DNA from: Petaurus breviceps papuanus
Taxonomy: Eukaryota; Chordata; Mammalia; Diprotodontia; Petauridae
Assembly: GCA_028583685.1 (NCBI GenBank)
Contig: JAMXIF010001118.1
Location: 2,264,080 to 2,328,079, forward strand
Length of the DNA stretch: 64,000 nucleotides
Direction of reading: 5' to 3'
In this document: positions 23,675-34,075 of the stretch, in pieces
How positions within the stretch are numbered: position 1 is the stretch's first letter
How the letters are laid out: each line of letters begins with the position of its first letter
Notes under the pieces: model-generated
Databases searched by the model: none
What the model saw: the letters and a program-made list of their open reading frames with translations, nothing else
What the model was told of the DNA's origin: nothing
Program-made: the position numbers and the translations under genes

Positions 23675-23800
23675 CTCCACTTCTCTCTGTCTCTCTCTTT
23701 GTGTCTCTCTCTGTCTGTCTCTGTCTCTCTGTCTCTCTCCCCCTCTGCCTTTCCATCTCCCTCTCCCCCCTTCCCTTCCTTCTTGCCTCCTTCCTCCTCC
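23675..23800. repeat. CT-rich low-complexity tract
   Basis: TCTC/TCTG/CCTT repeats, nearly pure pyrimidine on the plus strand. Confidence 0.9.
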
Positions 23801-23837
23801 ATGCTATTACCTCTCAACATGGAGAACACTTTGATTA

Positions 23838-24135
23838 AGTTAAAGTATTTTATTCAAAAATAAACAACATAAAGACTCTTTGTAGTATGACAATTCTTTT
23901 TTTTATGACTGTAACCATGAATATTATCATTTATATGTAAGTATAAAGTAGGCACTTTTTCCCCACTCACTGTTCTGAAGGATATATTCAGTTTACAACA
24001 TCCCCCTGGGCTACTGATTTAGATGCCTGTGAATTCATGTTAACATCTCAACTGTATAATTCTAAAATGATATGGATACAGGCTGATCACATACCCATTT
24101 TGAACTAGGGCGCAATAAAGACAAATTTTTATTTT
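23838..24135. other. Unassigned sequence
   Basis: No repeat, RNA gene or coding signal that I can name. Confidence 0.5.
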
Positions 24136-24220
24136 AATCTAAAATTTGCATCTCCCATAGTGCCTAGAACAATGCAATGTATAGGGTATATGCCTAATAA
24201 AAGTTTATTGAGTTGAATTT
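24136..24220 (+). mobile_element. L2 3' terminus scrap
   Basis: 'TTTGCATCTCCCATAGTGCC', then 'TAGAACAATGCAATGTATAG' and 'GCCTAATAAAAGTTTATTGA' give the order of an L2 end. Confidence 0.6.
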
Positions 24221-24900
24221 TAAGTGTGTTTTATATTATAGAACATAACCTATGTTTCTAAAGGATGTTAATATTATGCTGAAAATCTGCATACATTTGT
24301 CCCTTAATACTAACATATCTAGTAACAAAAGAAAAATGTTAACACCATGAATTAGACTTTCTTCACTGTCATTTTAAAAAAAAAAACTTTCCTTTTATTT
24401 CATTCTATTTGGTTTTTCATAATTCAATTGCCTCCTAAAGTTTCACATTTACAAACAGTAAATATAAATATATGTGTGTATATAGAGAAAAAAAGACATG
24501 TTTGTGTTTATATATTACACACACAAACACACTCCTCTTTTAAATAAACCAAAATAGTCTATGTATTCTTTCCTTTCTATAAAAAATATGAAGTTTGTTT
24601 TCTGAATGGGTGCTGTTATTTTATTTGTATGAATTACAAAACTTTAGAAATGTGTTAACTTGCTCTTGGAGAACTTTAATACCTGCATAATAGGAAACTT
24701 CCAGAACTTTAACAGATGACCAATTCTAGAGATAACTAACAATGACAACAAAGCACCATGAATTTCCTGATGATCTAGGTTGTGCTAAGTTATGTCTAAG
24801 ATTTCAGAAAGATTATTGGCTACCTTTAATAGAGATACTTTTAGGAATGTTCAAATAGAGATGATCTTGCATTGGCACTTAGGTGCATATAGTAATTAAC
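24221..24900. other. Unassigned AT-rich sequence
   Basis: AT-rich, with a TA/AC-rich patch at 24465-24535. No gene or named repeat. Confidence 0.5.
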
Positions 24901-25110
24901 TGATAAACTTGGAGATAGGAAGACATTAAAATCTTGTTTGGGTTACTTATTAGCTTTGTGACTCCAGGTAAGCTTCAGGCTTCTCATCTAGATAATTGTT
25001 ATAATTATGTATGTAATGCCTGAATCATAGGTTTATAGGTAGGCTTAAGTGGTCTAATAGATGTACAATATTCTGAAAACTTTGAAGTGCTTTTAAAGAT
25101 AAGTTAGAAA
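24901..25110 (+). mobile_element. MIR-type SINE, degraded
   Basis: 'GGGTTACTTATTAGCTTTGTGA' and 'CTCCAGGTAAGCTTCAGGCT' resemble the tRNA body and core. 'TGAAAACTTTGAAGTGCTTTTAA' resembles the tail. Confidence 0.6.
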
Positions 25111-25578
25111 TAATGTAGGAATAAATACAAATTATTTTTCTGTCATTATTTAGACAGACTTTGAGCAACTAAAAGATAAAGATAACTAAATTTTGTCTCA
25201 TGTTTTGAAAGTCTTCTAATTAAAAACATAGCCTTTATAAAATTAGAGTTATAAACTGCCCATGTAAAGTAACAAATAACACAAATCTGGACTTCATGAA
25301 TCCCCATTGGCAAAGGTGAGTTAAAATAATTCCATTAGATGAAACAGGCTTGGCAAATAAGAGGAAGTTTAGGACAATTTTACTCTTCACTTTGTTCTGA
25401 CTTGGTCTATTCTTGAATGAGGGTAGAGTGGAGGTGCTGAATTAGGTAAAGTCATGACCCTGTACACTACTGAAGGGAGCACTGTGGAAAGATTGTCTCC
25501 ATCCATAAAATGTGGCACTATCCAAGAGGGAAAGGCTCATTTTATGCAAACACCTTCAATCCCACACATAGAAATATA
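25111..25578. other. Unassigned sequence
   Basis: Nothing recognisable. Moderate GC near 25420-25520 without a reading frame. Confidence 0.45.
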
Positions 25579-25590
25579 AAGAATGAAAGC

Positions 25591-25752
25591 TTTTTTTTTT
25601 TTTTTAAAGCACTTGGGGTTAAGTAACTTGCTCAAGGTTCCAAGGCCAGTTATTTCTGGGTGTGGTGCTAAGTATCAGAGCCCAGATTTGATCCCCAGGT
25701 CATCCAGACTCTGGGGCCAGTGTTCTTACTCGCTGTGCTACCTGGCTGCCCC
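25591..25752 (-). mobile_element. Marsupial SINE (family B, 'GTTATTTCTGGG' subtype)
   Basis: Antisense SINE with head GGGGCAGCCAGGTAGCACAG on the minus strand and a poly-T on the plus strand. It is flanked by a perfect 17-bp duplication, AAGAATGAAAGCTTTTT (25579-25595 and 25753-25769). The left copy merges with the poly-T tail. The perfect duplication implies a fairly recent insertion. Confidence 0.95.
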
Positions 25753-25899
25753 AAGAATGAAAGCTTTTTGGGAAAAAAGGGACCATATCACATGATAATA
25801 ATTGGCATTTATTGAGTATTCATTCAAAGTAGGCAGACAGCTGAGCTTTACAAACATGAACTAGGGATAGTTCTTGCCTTAAGTAAATTTGCATTACAA

Positions 25900-26420
25900 A
25901 TTTTGACTTTACATGAAGAATTCTGAAAGGCTTGGGAAGATGTAACAGAAACATGTATGAAGAGAGTCTGGAATAAAGTATACCTACAGTGCTGATTTTC
26001 ATGGATTTGACAAAGATGAAATACTGGAAGAAGTGAGTAACAAGATTGTAAAATTAGCATAAGAATTGGAGCTAGAAGTGGATGAGAATGATGTGGAACA
26101 GTTGATTGAGTCATATGGAGAAGAACTGTTGAATAAAGATCTGATTGAGCTGCTAGCTGCAAAGATTGCAGAAGAGGAAAGGGAAGTTTCAGAACCTGAG
26201 ACTAAACCAAAATGAAACAGTTGCCAGAAACATTTCATTATTTGAGTGTTTTTTTTTTTCTTGTATTGAAAAAGATGGATCCAAATATTTCAAGATTTCT
26301 TTTTATTTCAGAGACTAGTTGAGGATAAATATTGTTTGCTATAGTCAGATATATGAGAGTAAAAAGAGCCGCTGTCCAAACTTGTTTTGATGGCTTCATA
26401 AAAAAATTTGTACAACTAAC
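25900..26420 (+). mobile_element. Tigger-type (Tc1/mariner) DNA transposon, transposase C-terminus
   Basis: Translated pieces match the C-terminal part of Tigger/pogo DDE transposases. A segment near 25955 reads CMKRVWNKVYL. One frame from 25992 reads DFHGFDKDEILEEVSNKIVK, then ELELEVDENDVEQLIESYGE, then ELLNKDLIELLAAKIAEEER. After 26265 'KMDPNISRF' and 'SKKRAAVQTCFDGFIKKF' match the final helix that is usual in Tigger proteins (KMDPNxER..., KKKATVQTSLDxFFKK). One in-frame stop (TAA after KLA) and frame changes make it dead. The catalytic DDE core upstream is missing. The non-coding 3' part may run on to about 26650. Confidence 0.85.
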
Positions 26421-26650
26421 CACCAATGATTAAGGTTATGGTTATATGTAGTTTGGTGAAGGGGCAATATACTGCACACCTATGTTAACTTTATGGTACT
26501 CTTTATGATTTTTCATTAATTTTATCATTTATTTCATAATTGTGTTTATTATCATGGCACAGTGTTTGATATGTCTGCATTTTAGTACATTTTATGATTT
26601 GCATTATCTGGGGAGTGAAAACTTGAAAACTTCTCAGAATGTGTCTTGTA
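26421..26650 (+). mobile_element. Probable 3' non-coding part of the Tigger element
   Basis: AT-rich DNA after the transposase end. 'ATTATCATGGCACAGTGTTTGAT' and 'CATTTTAGTACATTTTATG' resemble Tigger 3' flanks. No terminal inverted repeat was identified. Confidence 0.4.
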
Positions 26651-26656
26651 AATTGG

Positions 26657-27192
26657 TGTTAGTTCTGACTGTCCACTCCACTCCCCCCCCCCTTTACTAT
26701 TGCCACATCAGCATTAGGCCCTTTAGGAGTTTTCGACCTCCAACCTTCCTGGCAACCTTCCTTTCTTCCTCCCCCTCTCTTGCTTCAAGATTCTTCCCCC
26801 TTGCCTTTGCTGTCAGTCAGAATTAAGTTCTTAGTTTCTACCTTCTTCACTTTGGTGTTTGCCAAATGAGGATAGGTACATTTGAATTGGCTATCCCCTA
26901 TTTCCTCATTATTTGCCATTGGGGAAGATTTTCGCGGCAAGACTTGAGGCCACCTCTCAGCTAATAGAAGAAGGGATGGGGAGATGTGGAGATGGGGAGG
27001 GGGGGAAGAGGGCTTGACTTTGTTAGGGTATAAATTCGTGTTCTGTCTTTTGTAACACGCCTCCTCTCCTTGACCCGTCATGGGGAGGACCGTCCTCTTC
27101 TCCCAGGGGAAGATCATAAAATTTCCTGTTTTTATCCTAAGAAATCTCTGTGTTCTTGATTAAGTTTTGAATGGGATTTTTCATCCCATGCA
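26657..27192 (+). mobile_element. Probable solo LTR, about 0.54 kb
   Basis: Starts TGTTAGTTCTGACTG and ends CATCCCATGCA, with a near-perfect 6-bp flank duplication, AATTGG (26651-26656) and AATTGA (27193-27198). A TATAAA lies at 27030-27035. The GC-rich start region and the end (27090-27170) look like R/U5. The 6-bp duplication and TG...CA ends suggest a class II (beta-like) family. No internal retroviral sequence adjoins it, so it is a solo LTR fossil. The boundaries are an inference. Confidence 0.55.
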
Positions 27193-27198
27193 AATTGA

Positions 27199-27365
27199 AG
27201 GTATTATTTTCTGTATGCCTTTATTTTATAGATTAAGCAAAATGAGTGACTAAGGGCAAATTTGCATTATATAAAAATAATTTTATACAGAGGTCTGAAG
27301 AAGAGTCCATTTATGGAAAATGAGAACTGTCTATACTTGGAAACATGGAAATCCCATGAGATAAT
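27199..27365. other. Unassigned sequence
   Basis: Short AT-rich gap between the LTR and a MIR. Confidence 0.4.
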
Positions 27366-27535
27366 GTTACAGGAATCATTATCTTTATGTTGCATATGAG
27401 GTATCTAGGGCTCAAAGAATTTTAATGATTTGTGTAATTATAACTAGTATCAGAGATAAGATTTGAACATAGGTTTTCTCTGGCATCAAAACCAGAGCTT
27501 TACTCATGATTCTTGCTTCCCCTATTATCTGCCCT
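27366..27535 (-). mobile_element. MIR-type SINE, antisense, degraded
   Basis: Plus strand: 'ATGAGGTATCTAGGGCTCAAAG', 'AATTTTAATGATTTGTGTAA', 'AGAGATAAGATTTGAACATAGG' and 'CAAAACCAGAGCTTTACTC' give the reversed MIR order. Confidence 0.65.
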
Positions 27536-27995
27536 TGTATCTTCAGCCTAATCACAGTGTTTTTACACACAGCAAGTGTTGAGGAAGAGGCAAATTGAAT
27601 GCTTTGGTGAAGTTTGTGGAATTACCTATGTACATCGAAGGTGGGGATTGTGATTTAATCAAATATCTTTAAAGTACCTTGATAAATTAATGTTTACTAG
27701 GGCATTCAATCTAAATATAAATTTTCACTATCATGATCAAGATTGAATAAGATTTTTTGAGTCATACCAATTATAATCAAGTAGAAGCTCACAAGGACAC
27801 ATTGAGACAGCTGACTGAATCTAGCTTTAGTGTTCTGTTCTTGCTTGCTTTGTTAGTTCCTATAAGCAACCAAGTAGAGAAAGATCAAATTTAAGGCTGA
27901 TTTAGGCTCACACTAATTATTAAATTATGTTTGTTATGTGTATAATGGTAGGTGTAATGAAAAATAAAATGAGTCGATATATGTATGCAAATCTA
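27536..27995. other. Unassigned sequence
   Basis: No named repeat or coding signal between the MIR and the CTTC tract. Confidence 0.5.
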
Positions 27996-27996
27996 A

Positions 27997-28186
27997 TTCC
28001 TTCCTTCCTTCCTTCCTTCTTTCCTTCCTTCCTTCCTTCCTTCCCTCCTTCCTTCCTTCCTTCCTTCCTTCCTTCCTTTCTTCCTTCCTTCCTTCCTTCC
28101 TTCCTTCCTTCCTTCCTTCCTTCCTTCCTTCCTTCCTTCCTTCCTTCCTTCCTTCCTTCCTTCCTTCCTTCCTTCCTTCTCTCTAT
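27997..28186. repeat. (CTTC)n microsatellite, about 190 bp
   Basis: About 45 tetranucleotide units with only three or four single interruptions. It is a pure polypyrimidine strand with mirror symmetry. Repetitive KEGR and FLPS frames on the two strands are artefacts. Confidence 0.98.
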
Positions 28187-28204
28187 TCCCTTCCCTCTGT
28201 CCAC

Positions 28205-28792
28205 ATAGAGTATCATGCTCCTACCTGAGAGGGGGCTCTGCCCAAAGGAATATAAATTTTGATCACTGAAATCTTGCAAGATGATTTCTTTCTAAAGGAC
28301 TATGTCTTAAACCCAAATCACTCTGGTTCTCATTTATTAGACAATAGTAGGTCCCAGACCAAGCCCCACTTGATCATCATTTGGGTCTTGATTGGCTCAG
28401 AGTGAATGTAGATAGCAATTATTTCTGTTTTGCCCAGAATCCCTGAGGGTCTTCCCTTCCCAGACTGATTTTTTTTTGAGTAGATAAAGAGGCCATTCTC
28501 TGCCTCAGCTGTCCTACCTAGACTTAATCACTGGTTGGACCTTGCCTCAGTCAAACTGAGACCTAGTAAAGACCTTAGCTTTAAAAGGCAGAGGTCTCCA
28601 CTTAAATCCAGGGGCATTGCCTGTCCTCTTCATCTATATCTTGCCTCTGGACCCAGATGTCTCTGGAAGAGAAATTGAGGCTGGTGACTTTGCACAGGCC
28701 TCCCTCATTTAAATCCAATTCACCTGGACTGCATGGCATCACCTCCCTGATATCACGGTCCTCTTTGAGAACAAAGGAAAAACAACAGCAAA
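28205..28792 (+). mobile_element. RTE-type retroposon 3' part
   Basis: The right end reads 'CATGGCATCACCTCCCTGAT', 'CACGGTCCTCTTTGAGAACA' and 'AAGGAAAAACAACAGCAAA'. This is the terminus of a family that I associate with marsupial RTE LINEs and their SINE partners, which end in (ACAACA)n rather than poly(A). The body includes 'CTGGACCCAGATGTCTCTGG' and 'AGGCTGGTGACTTTGCACAG'. The left end is uncertain and may abut the CTTC tract. The exact family name is not certain. Confidence 0.65.
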
Positions 28793-28799
28793 TATATGT

Positions 28800-29406
28800 G
28801 TACATATACACATATATATGATGGAAGATAAAAAAAGATTGTTTCCCTTACTTAATGGGAATTATCAATATATTGATAAATCACTGCTGAAGATTTACTT
28901 TTGTCTTTAAAAAACAGCTTTATTCACAATAGGACTGCTTTAACAGAGTGCTGACACTAACAAGCAGCATCTTGAATTATCATCGTCAGGAAAATAAACA
29001 GGTACATAATGTAGTTGCATTTGCAATATTATTTTTCTCATTGACTGCATATCATGTTAATATCTTGCTTGAGACAAAAACAGTTTTGAAAGAAAATATT
29101 ACAATAGCAGCAAATGATTAAAGGAATTGGATTTCTTAAAGTGCTTTTAATTTTTTCATATTAGCAATTCTTTTCTTGCCTCATAGGGTATTTATGTGGA
29201 ACTTCTAATTTTAGTGATCCTTGAAGCAATGTCCCCAGATAAATCTTAGTATGAAATAATCATTCACCAGACTTAGCTTCCTATGAATTCACTATCCATT
29301 TAGTAGAGGAAACTGATGTTAGAGATTATCATTTTGTTTGTGTAGAAACCTCCAAATAACCGATAGTATATCACTGTCACAAGGCAATCAGGAAGACAAT
29401 TTTTTG

Positions 29407-29451
<45 letters not shown>

Positions 29452-29590
29452 TCATATATTGACAAACTTGAACATAGTCAATGAAGAAAAACAAAGAAAA
29501 GTACTTTGTCTTTTCCCTTGTAATTTTATAAGAGTTGGGATTGAGAATTAGTAAAGTCAATGCAAAATTTTGAATGCAGAGGTTCCTGAG
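28800..29590. other. Unassigned AT-rich sequence with (TA)n
   Basis: AT-rich DNA with a pure (TA)n tract of 39 bases at 29410-29448. The remainder is unremarkable. Confidence 0.6.
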
Positions 29591-29670
29591 ATCATACAAG
29601 TAGAGCTAGAAAGAGCCTTAGATGTCATCAGGTCCAATACCCTCATTTTGTGTATTAGGAAATTATCCCA

Positions 29671-29830
29671 GGGGCAGGTAGGTGGCACAGGGAATTGAAC
29701 ACCAGTCTTGGATTCAGGAGGACCTGAGTTCAAATTGGGCCTCAGACACTTAACACTTACTAGCCATGTGACCTTGGGCAAGTCACTTAACCCCAACTGC
29801 CCCACCCTTCCCCCTCCAAAAAAGAAATAA
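29671..29830 (+). mobile_element. Marsupial SINE (family A) nested in MIR
   Basis: Sense SINE with head GGGGCAGGTAGGTGGCACAG, the motifs AGGAGGACCTGAGTTCAAAT and GACCTTGGGCAAGTCACTTA, and a short A-rich tail. It is flanked by a perfect 11-bp duplication, AAATTATCCCA (29660-29670 and 29830-29840). Confidence 0.93.
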
Positions 29831-29870
29831 AATTATCCCAGAGAAGTTGAAGGACTTGTCCAAGGCCATC

Positions 29871-30282
29871 TGTAATGGGAATAGAGATTTGAATATCTTC
29901 CCTGCCCCTTAATAGGCCTAAATGAATTTGAAGATCTTCCCTGCTTTGAAGATTTCCTTGCCCCTTAATAGGCTGAATGTAATCACATGGAACCTGTTGT
30001 GGGAGGAGTTTGCTGAAGGGTGGAACAGAGCTGACAGGCTTGTGAGTGTTTGCCTGTGAGAAGGCTAAAGGATGTTGTGGTTTCTTGCTGTTTTGTGGTG
30101 TATTAACTTCTTTGTCGCTATGATGGATCTGACTTTCTGGTGTGGGGATTCTGTTTTCTGGTGGCTGAATAAGTGTTTGCTTCTGTCTTCTATATGGAAA
30201 GTCTGTTATAGTTTGTGATTCAGAACTCTGCAGGCATATTCATAGTCACCATCATTGCTATGGATATTTTACTGGTGCTACA
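29871..30282 (+). mobile_element. Solo LTR, about 0.41 kb, nested in MIR
   Basis: Starts TGTAATGGGAATAGAG and ends TGGTGCTACA, with a perfect 5-bp duplication CCATC (29866-29870 and 30283-30287). The first 150 bases resemble the start of the LTR at 59.8-60.5 kb ('ATCTTCCCTGCCCCTTAATA' against 'ATCTTCCCCTCCTCTTAATG'), so the two are one family. A short internal stretch is repeated near 29890-29975. No internal retroviral genes adjoin it: a solo LTR fossil. Confidence 0.8.
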
Positions 30283-30350
30283 CCATCAAAGTAGTTAGGT
30301 GGTAAAGACAGTTAAACTCAATTTCTCTGATTCCAAATCCAATATTTTTT

Positions 30351-30715
30351 CTGCTCAAGCAGATTGTCCTTCCATCACATATACCATTTGATCTGTGAAA
30401 TTCAAAATCTGCATTCTAATGAATTCAAAGAGTCTAGTATGCAACAACTCACCTAGTCTTATTAGGTAAATTAAGCTCATGCTTTCATTCAGAAGGTTGG
30501 TTTTGGTAGAAGAATATGGGTGATGAAATTGTCACTTCTCCAGGATTTCCAAATATCTCTTTTTTTCACACTAGATTGAATGTCCTTTTTTTGTCTAACT
30601 TGGAAACTGGGACATGAACTTTTCTGATCTGTATTGATGTGAAGTTTAGTTGCATCCCTATCAATCCATTTCCAGTGATCTATCATGGTCCTTACTTCAT
30701 GACCACCGGTGAAAT

Positions 30716-30759
<44 letters not shown>

Positions 30760-31915
30760 TCTTTAAATCTAGAGGAGCTCAATTAAGGAGTATATCATGT
30801 TTTTCTTGGATCACTGAAAAACTGCGTAGTAGATTGACTAATCATTCATTTTGGAGAAAACAGTATCTTTTTTTAGTCAACCACTTTCTAATCAAAGTAA
30901 ATATTCTCTCAGTTGTCTTCTTAAGCAATAAAGAAAATAATAATGATGATTATTATGTACATATATTTTTATATTATTTTTATTGTTTTATATGGTCAGA
31001 AATATAAAATATTTCAGCAGAGAAAAATATTTACTTAAAAATAATTTGCTAAATATCAATTTTTTTGCTATTACATAAATCAGAGATATAAGAAAATAAT
31101 ATAGTTAATAGTGTTTAACTCAGAAAGAAAAGAACATCTCTCAAATATTGATATAGGAAAATGATATCAACTTTTCCATTTGATGATTTTACTGTTTATG
31201 AAAGTCTTTAATATATAGTACTAATCTATATCATAAGCTTATGGTGCTTAGGTCTAAGGGAACTCTGGGGTAGAAACTAATTTCCATTCCCCTCATTCTC
31301 AGTTCTCCTTATGGAAGATGAAACATCTGATAGTATTCTAGCTAAATTATTCACCTTTTGAAGATTTTGTCTAAAAAAATTCAAAATCAAGACACATTAT
31401 CACATCACAACAGGCTAAGATAAAGATTTCTAACTCCCCTGAAAACACATGTGTATTGAATTTCTTTTCATAGTTCTTTTCCATTTTACAGTACAAATTC
31501 AAAATATATTGGTTATACAATCTATATATTATTAATGTAAGTCAGATAAAAAGGAGGTAATTTCAGATATTCAGATTTGGAATCTGTAGAATTGCATCAA
31601 TAGATTTTACCATAAGGTAAAAAAGCCTTAGCATATCTTATAGTTTGGGATTGGTGGACTCAGTGGAACTATCAGGGAGAGTGAATTTTAATAACACTAT
31701 GTAAACCCAAGGGAAGAGACTGAACTAATGATAACAATCCCAAACTTCACTAACTGATGATATAATGAAATATGAGGGTTAATTTATTGTGGTTCCTACT
31801 AGTAAATATCATTAAAAATTGCTGACAATTCTCTATCATGGTAGGTAACTTGTCGCTATTGTTATAATAGGCTGTTAGTCTTGGGGAAGTTGTTTTCTGC
31901 ATGTACCCTGTTCAT
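30351..31915. other. Unassigned AT-rich sequence with (AC)n
   Basis: Contains a pure (AC)n tract at 30718-30757. No other named repeat or gene signal. Confidence 0.55.
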
Positions 31916-32525
31916 TTCCTTCATCCACCCTTATTATTGATACCACTAAAGTACCACCCAGAAAGAAGCTGTCCCAAAACTACCCAGAGGTTCTTCTTGA
32001 AGTGTGATTGTGGAATACTTGATTATAGATAAATCTCCATCCAAACCACTGATATAACAGTAAGGATTCAAGTAGAACTAGTCACCATCCCTGAGGGCAT
32101 AGACTTCTACCATTTCATATGATCTTGAGGTCAATCTAACCCAAACTGATACCTAGTAGTGACTTTTTTTTCTCCAATTTCCTCGAAAAGTGGTTACCAA
32201 TCTTACCTTAGACAATTCCACTGAGAGAAACTAATCACCTGATAAGGCAACCTCTACCCTATTGGTATTGTTCAAATTTCTAAACAACTCTTTATGGCTA
32301 GACATATCTATTCCATTTACTATTTTGCATGATATGGCCTCAATTATTTACCATCTTATTCATCCTCCTCTGCTTTGTTTTCAGTAATAAGTATCAGTAG
32401 TCATTCTAAAGTGTAGAACCCAAGACAGAATACAATCCTGTTGAGATGACAAGATACAGAATACAGTGGGATCTTCATTCTGTACTCTATATTCCTATTA
32501 ATAAAGATTAAGTTTATGTGATCTT
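31916..32525 (+). mobile_element. CR1/L3-type LINE 3' region
   Basis: Colinear matches to the CR1/L3 3' part: 'TGATATGGCCTCAATTATTT', 'CATCTTATTCATCCTCCTCTG', 'GAACCCAAGACAGAATACAA', 'CAGAATACAGTGGGATCTTC' and 'CTGTACTCTATATTCCTATT'. The same region is partly covered by the pieces at 7.1 and 11.2 kb. Confidence 0.65.
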
Positions 32526-33460
32526 TATAAGAATAAGAGAGAACCCCTACCAAGGAAACAACAGCTCTATCAAATGATGAAATTATGAAACTTCAACAAG
32601 TTTTGTGACTAGAAAGTCACATGGTTGACTCATACAAAGATAGCAGTCAATGAAACACTCAAAGTCTTATTCACATGAATTATTGAATGGTTCCCATTTA
32701 TACTATTACATACTTTTACAATTCGTTTTTGAAATTAAGTACAGATTTTTAAAGTAATTTTTATCAAATTTTGTTTTTCTAGATTCATTCATTGAGATTA
32801 TGTCTCATCCAAAACAATTCTATTTCAGGTTTCCATTAGTCACAAATGTGATAAAATATATAACATGTTTACATTAAAAAATAATTTACCAAAATATTTA
32901 ACTTAAGAAGGTCAAGGACAGCAAGCCATGGAAGGACACTGAAAATTTTCATCGAGTTTGACAATGATCCCTTAATAAAAACTTGTGAGCAAGTCATTCA
33001 CCTGTTATACTAAAACTAAAATATTCACCTGTTACACAAAACTATATACTAGTGTCCATACCACATTTCTTGATCTTGTCCAAGAATGCTTCTCCTTAGA
33101 CAAAAGTCCTCTACAGAGGATCAGTTCCCATTATCAACAGTTTAGCAAGACCAATTTCCATCGCGTAATACACATTGCAATTGATTGTCTCTGACAGAAG
33201 CATAAACCTTATACAATCCCTACAGGCCACTGAGATATTACCCCTTCTTTCAATACTGACTGACAAGTCCATAATTCTTTCTGGCATCACTGGAGGTGCC
33301 CTGATCTATATGCTATGATAAATTGCCTTTTCGATACTCTAGAATCCAGTCACTTGTGGGCTCCTAGAAATGATTTTTAAAGTTAATTTTGAGTATTTTT
33401 ATTTCATTTTACATCAATAAGAACTTCTTTATGAACTGGAAAATATTAAGAGATCAATAA
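32526..33460. other. Unassigned sequence
   Basis: AT-rich DNA. 32965-33045 holds a small imperfect tandem repeat ('TATTCACCTGTTACAC'). Confidence 0.5.
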
Positions 33461-33469
33461 TTTCTGTCA

Positions 33470-33679
33470 GGGCAGCTAGATGGCAAAGTAGGTAGAGTGA
33501 ATACAGTGTTGAACCTAGAGTCAGAAAGACTCATCTTCCTGAATTCAAATCTGGCCTCAGACAGTACTAGCTGTGTGGCCCTGAACAAGTAGAAGGAAAT
33601 GGAAAACCACTCCAGTATGTCTGCCAAGAAAACCCCAAAATTGTCATGAAGGGTCAGAGACACCAAATGACAACAATAT
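33470..33679 (+). mobile_element. SINE family C (tRNA head, BovB/RTE-like tail)
   Basis: Head GGGCAGCTAGATGGCAAAG, body 'AATCTGGCCTCAGACAG', then the characteristic 'GGAAATGGAAAACCACTCCAG', 'GCCAAGAAAACCCC' and 'TCATGAAGGGTCAGAGACACC'. The last part resembles the BovB-type end 'GTCGGACACGACTGA'. A perfect 9-bp duplication, TTTCTGTCA, lies at 33461-33469 and 33680-33688. Confidence 0.9.
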
Positions 33680-33887
33680 TTTCTGTCAAGCTCCATTACT
33701 TAAATCATTCCTACTATATACTACCTTCCTTCACACCTACACATACACACCTGAAAAGAACCAGAAAAAAAATGATGAAATTCAATAGTTCCACTATAAA
33801 TATTACAAAATTTCAAATCGGCCCTCACTTCTGCAAGACAATCTTTTTGTATCTCCTTAAACAATTCACTATACCACTCACAAAGGA

Positions 33888-34075
33888 AGGAAATAAGCAT
33901 TTGTTAAGTTCCTATTTTGGGCCAGGCACAGTGATAAGCACTTTTATAAATATTGCTTCATTTGATCCTCAAAACAACCCTAAGATACAGGTGCTATTAT
34001 TATACTCATTTTGGAATTGAGGAAACTGAGGCAGACGGAAGTTAAGTGACTTGCCCATGGTCACATGATGGTTAC
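33888..34075 (-). mobile_element. MIR-type SINE, antisense
   Basis: Well kept reversed MIR: 'GGGCCAGGCACAGTGATAAG', 'TTTTGGAATTGAGGAAACTGAG', 'AAGTTAAGTGACTTGCCCAT' and 'GGTCACATGATGG'. It is truncated before the tRNA head. Confidence 0.85.

Larger units (their letters stand above)
29591..30350 (-). mobile_element. MIR-type SINE, antisense, split by a SINE and a solo LTR
   Basis: The MIR lies in three pieces: 29591-29670 ('AGAGCTAGAAAGAGCCTTAG', 'CATCAGGTCCAATACCCTCA'), 29831-29870 ('AGAAGTTGAAGGACTTGTCC') and 30283-30350 ('GTTAGGTGGTAAAGACAG', 'CTGATTCCAAATCCAATATT'). The pieces join in register once the two insertions and one copy of each target duplication are left out. Confidence 0.75.

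Noticed and set aside
27920-28279. Long frames of KEGR and FLPS repeats
   Set aside because: Translation of the CTTC microsatellite.
33646-34020. A 124-codon plus-strand frame
   Set aside because: It runs through a SINE tail, L2 remains and a MIR, so it is a chance frame in repeats.
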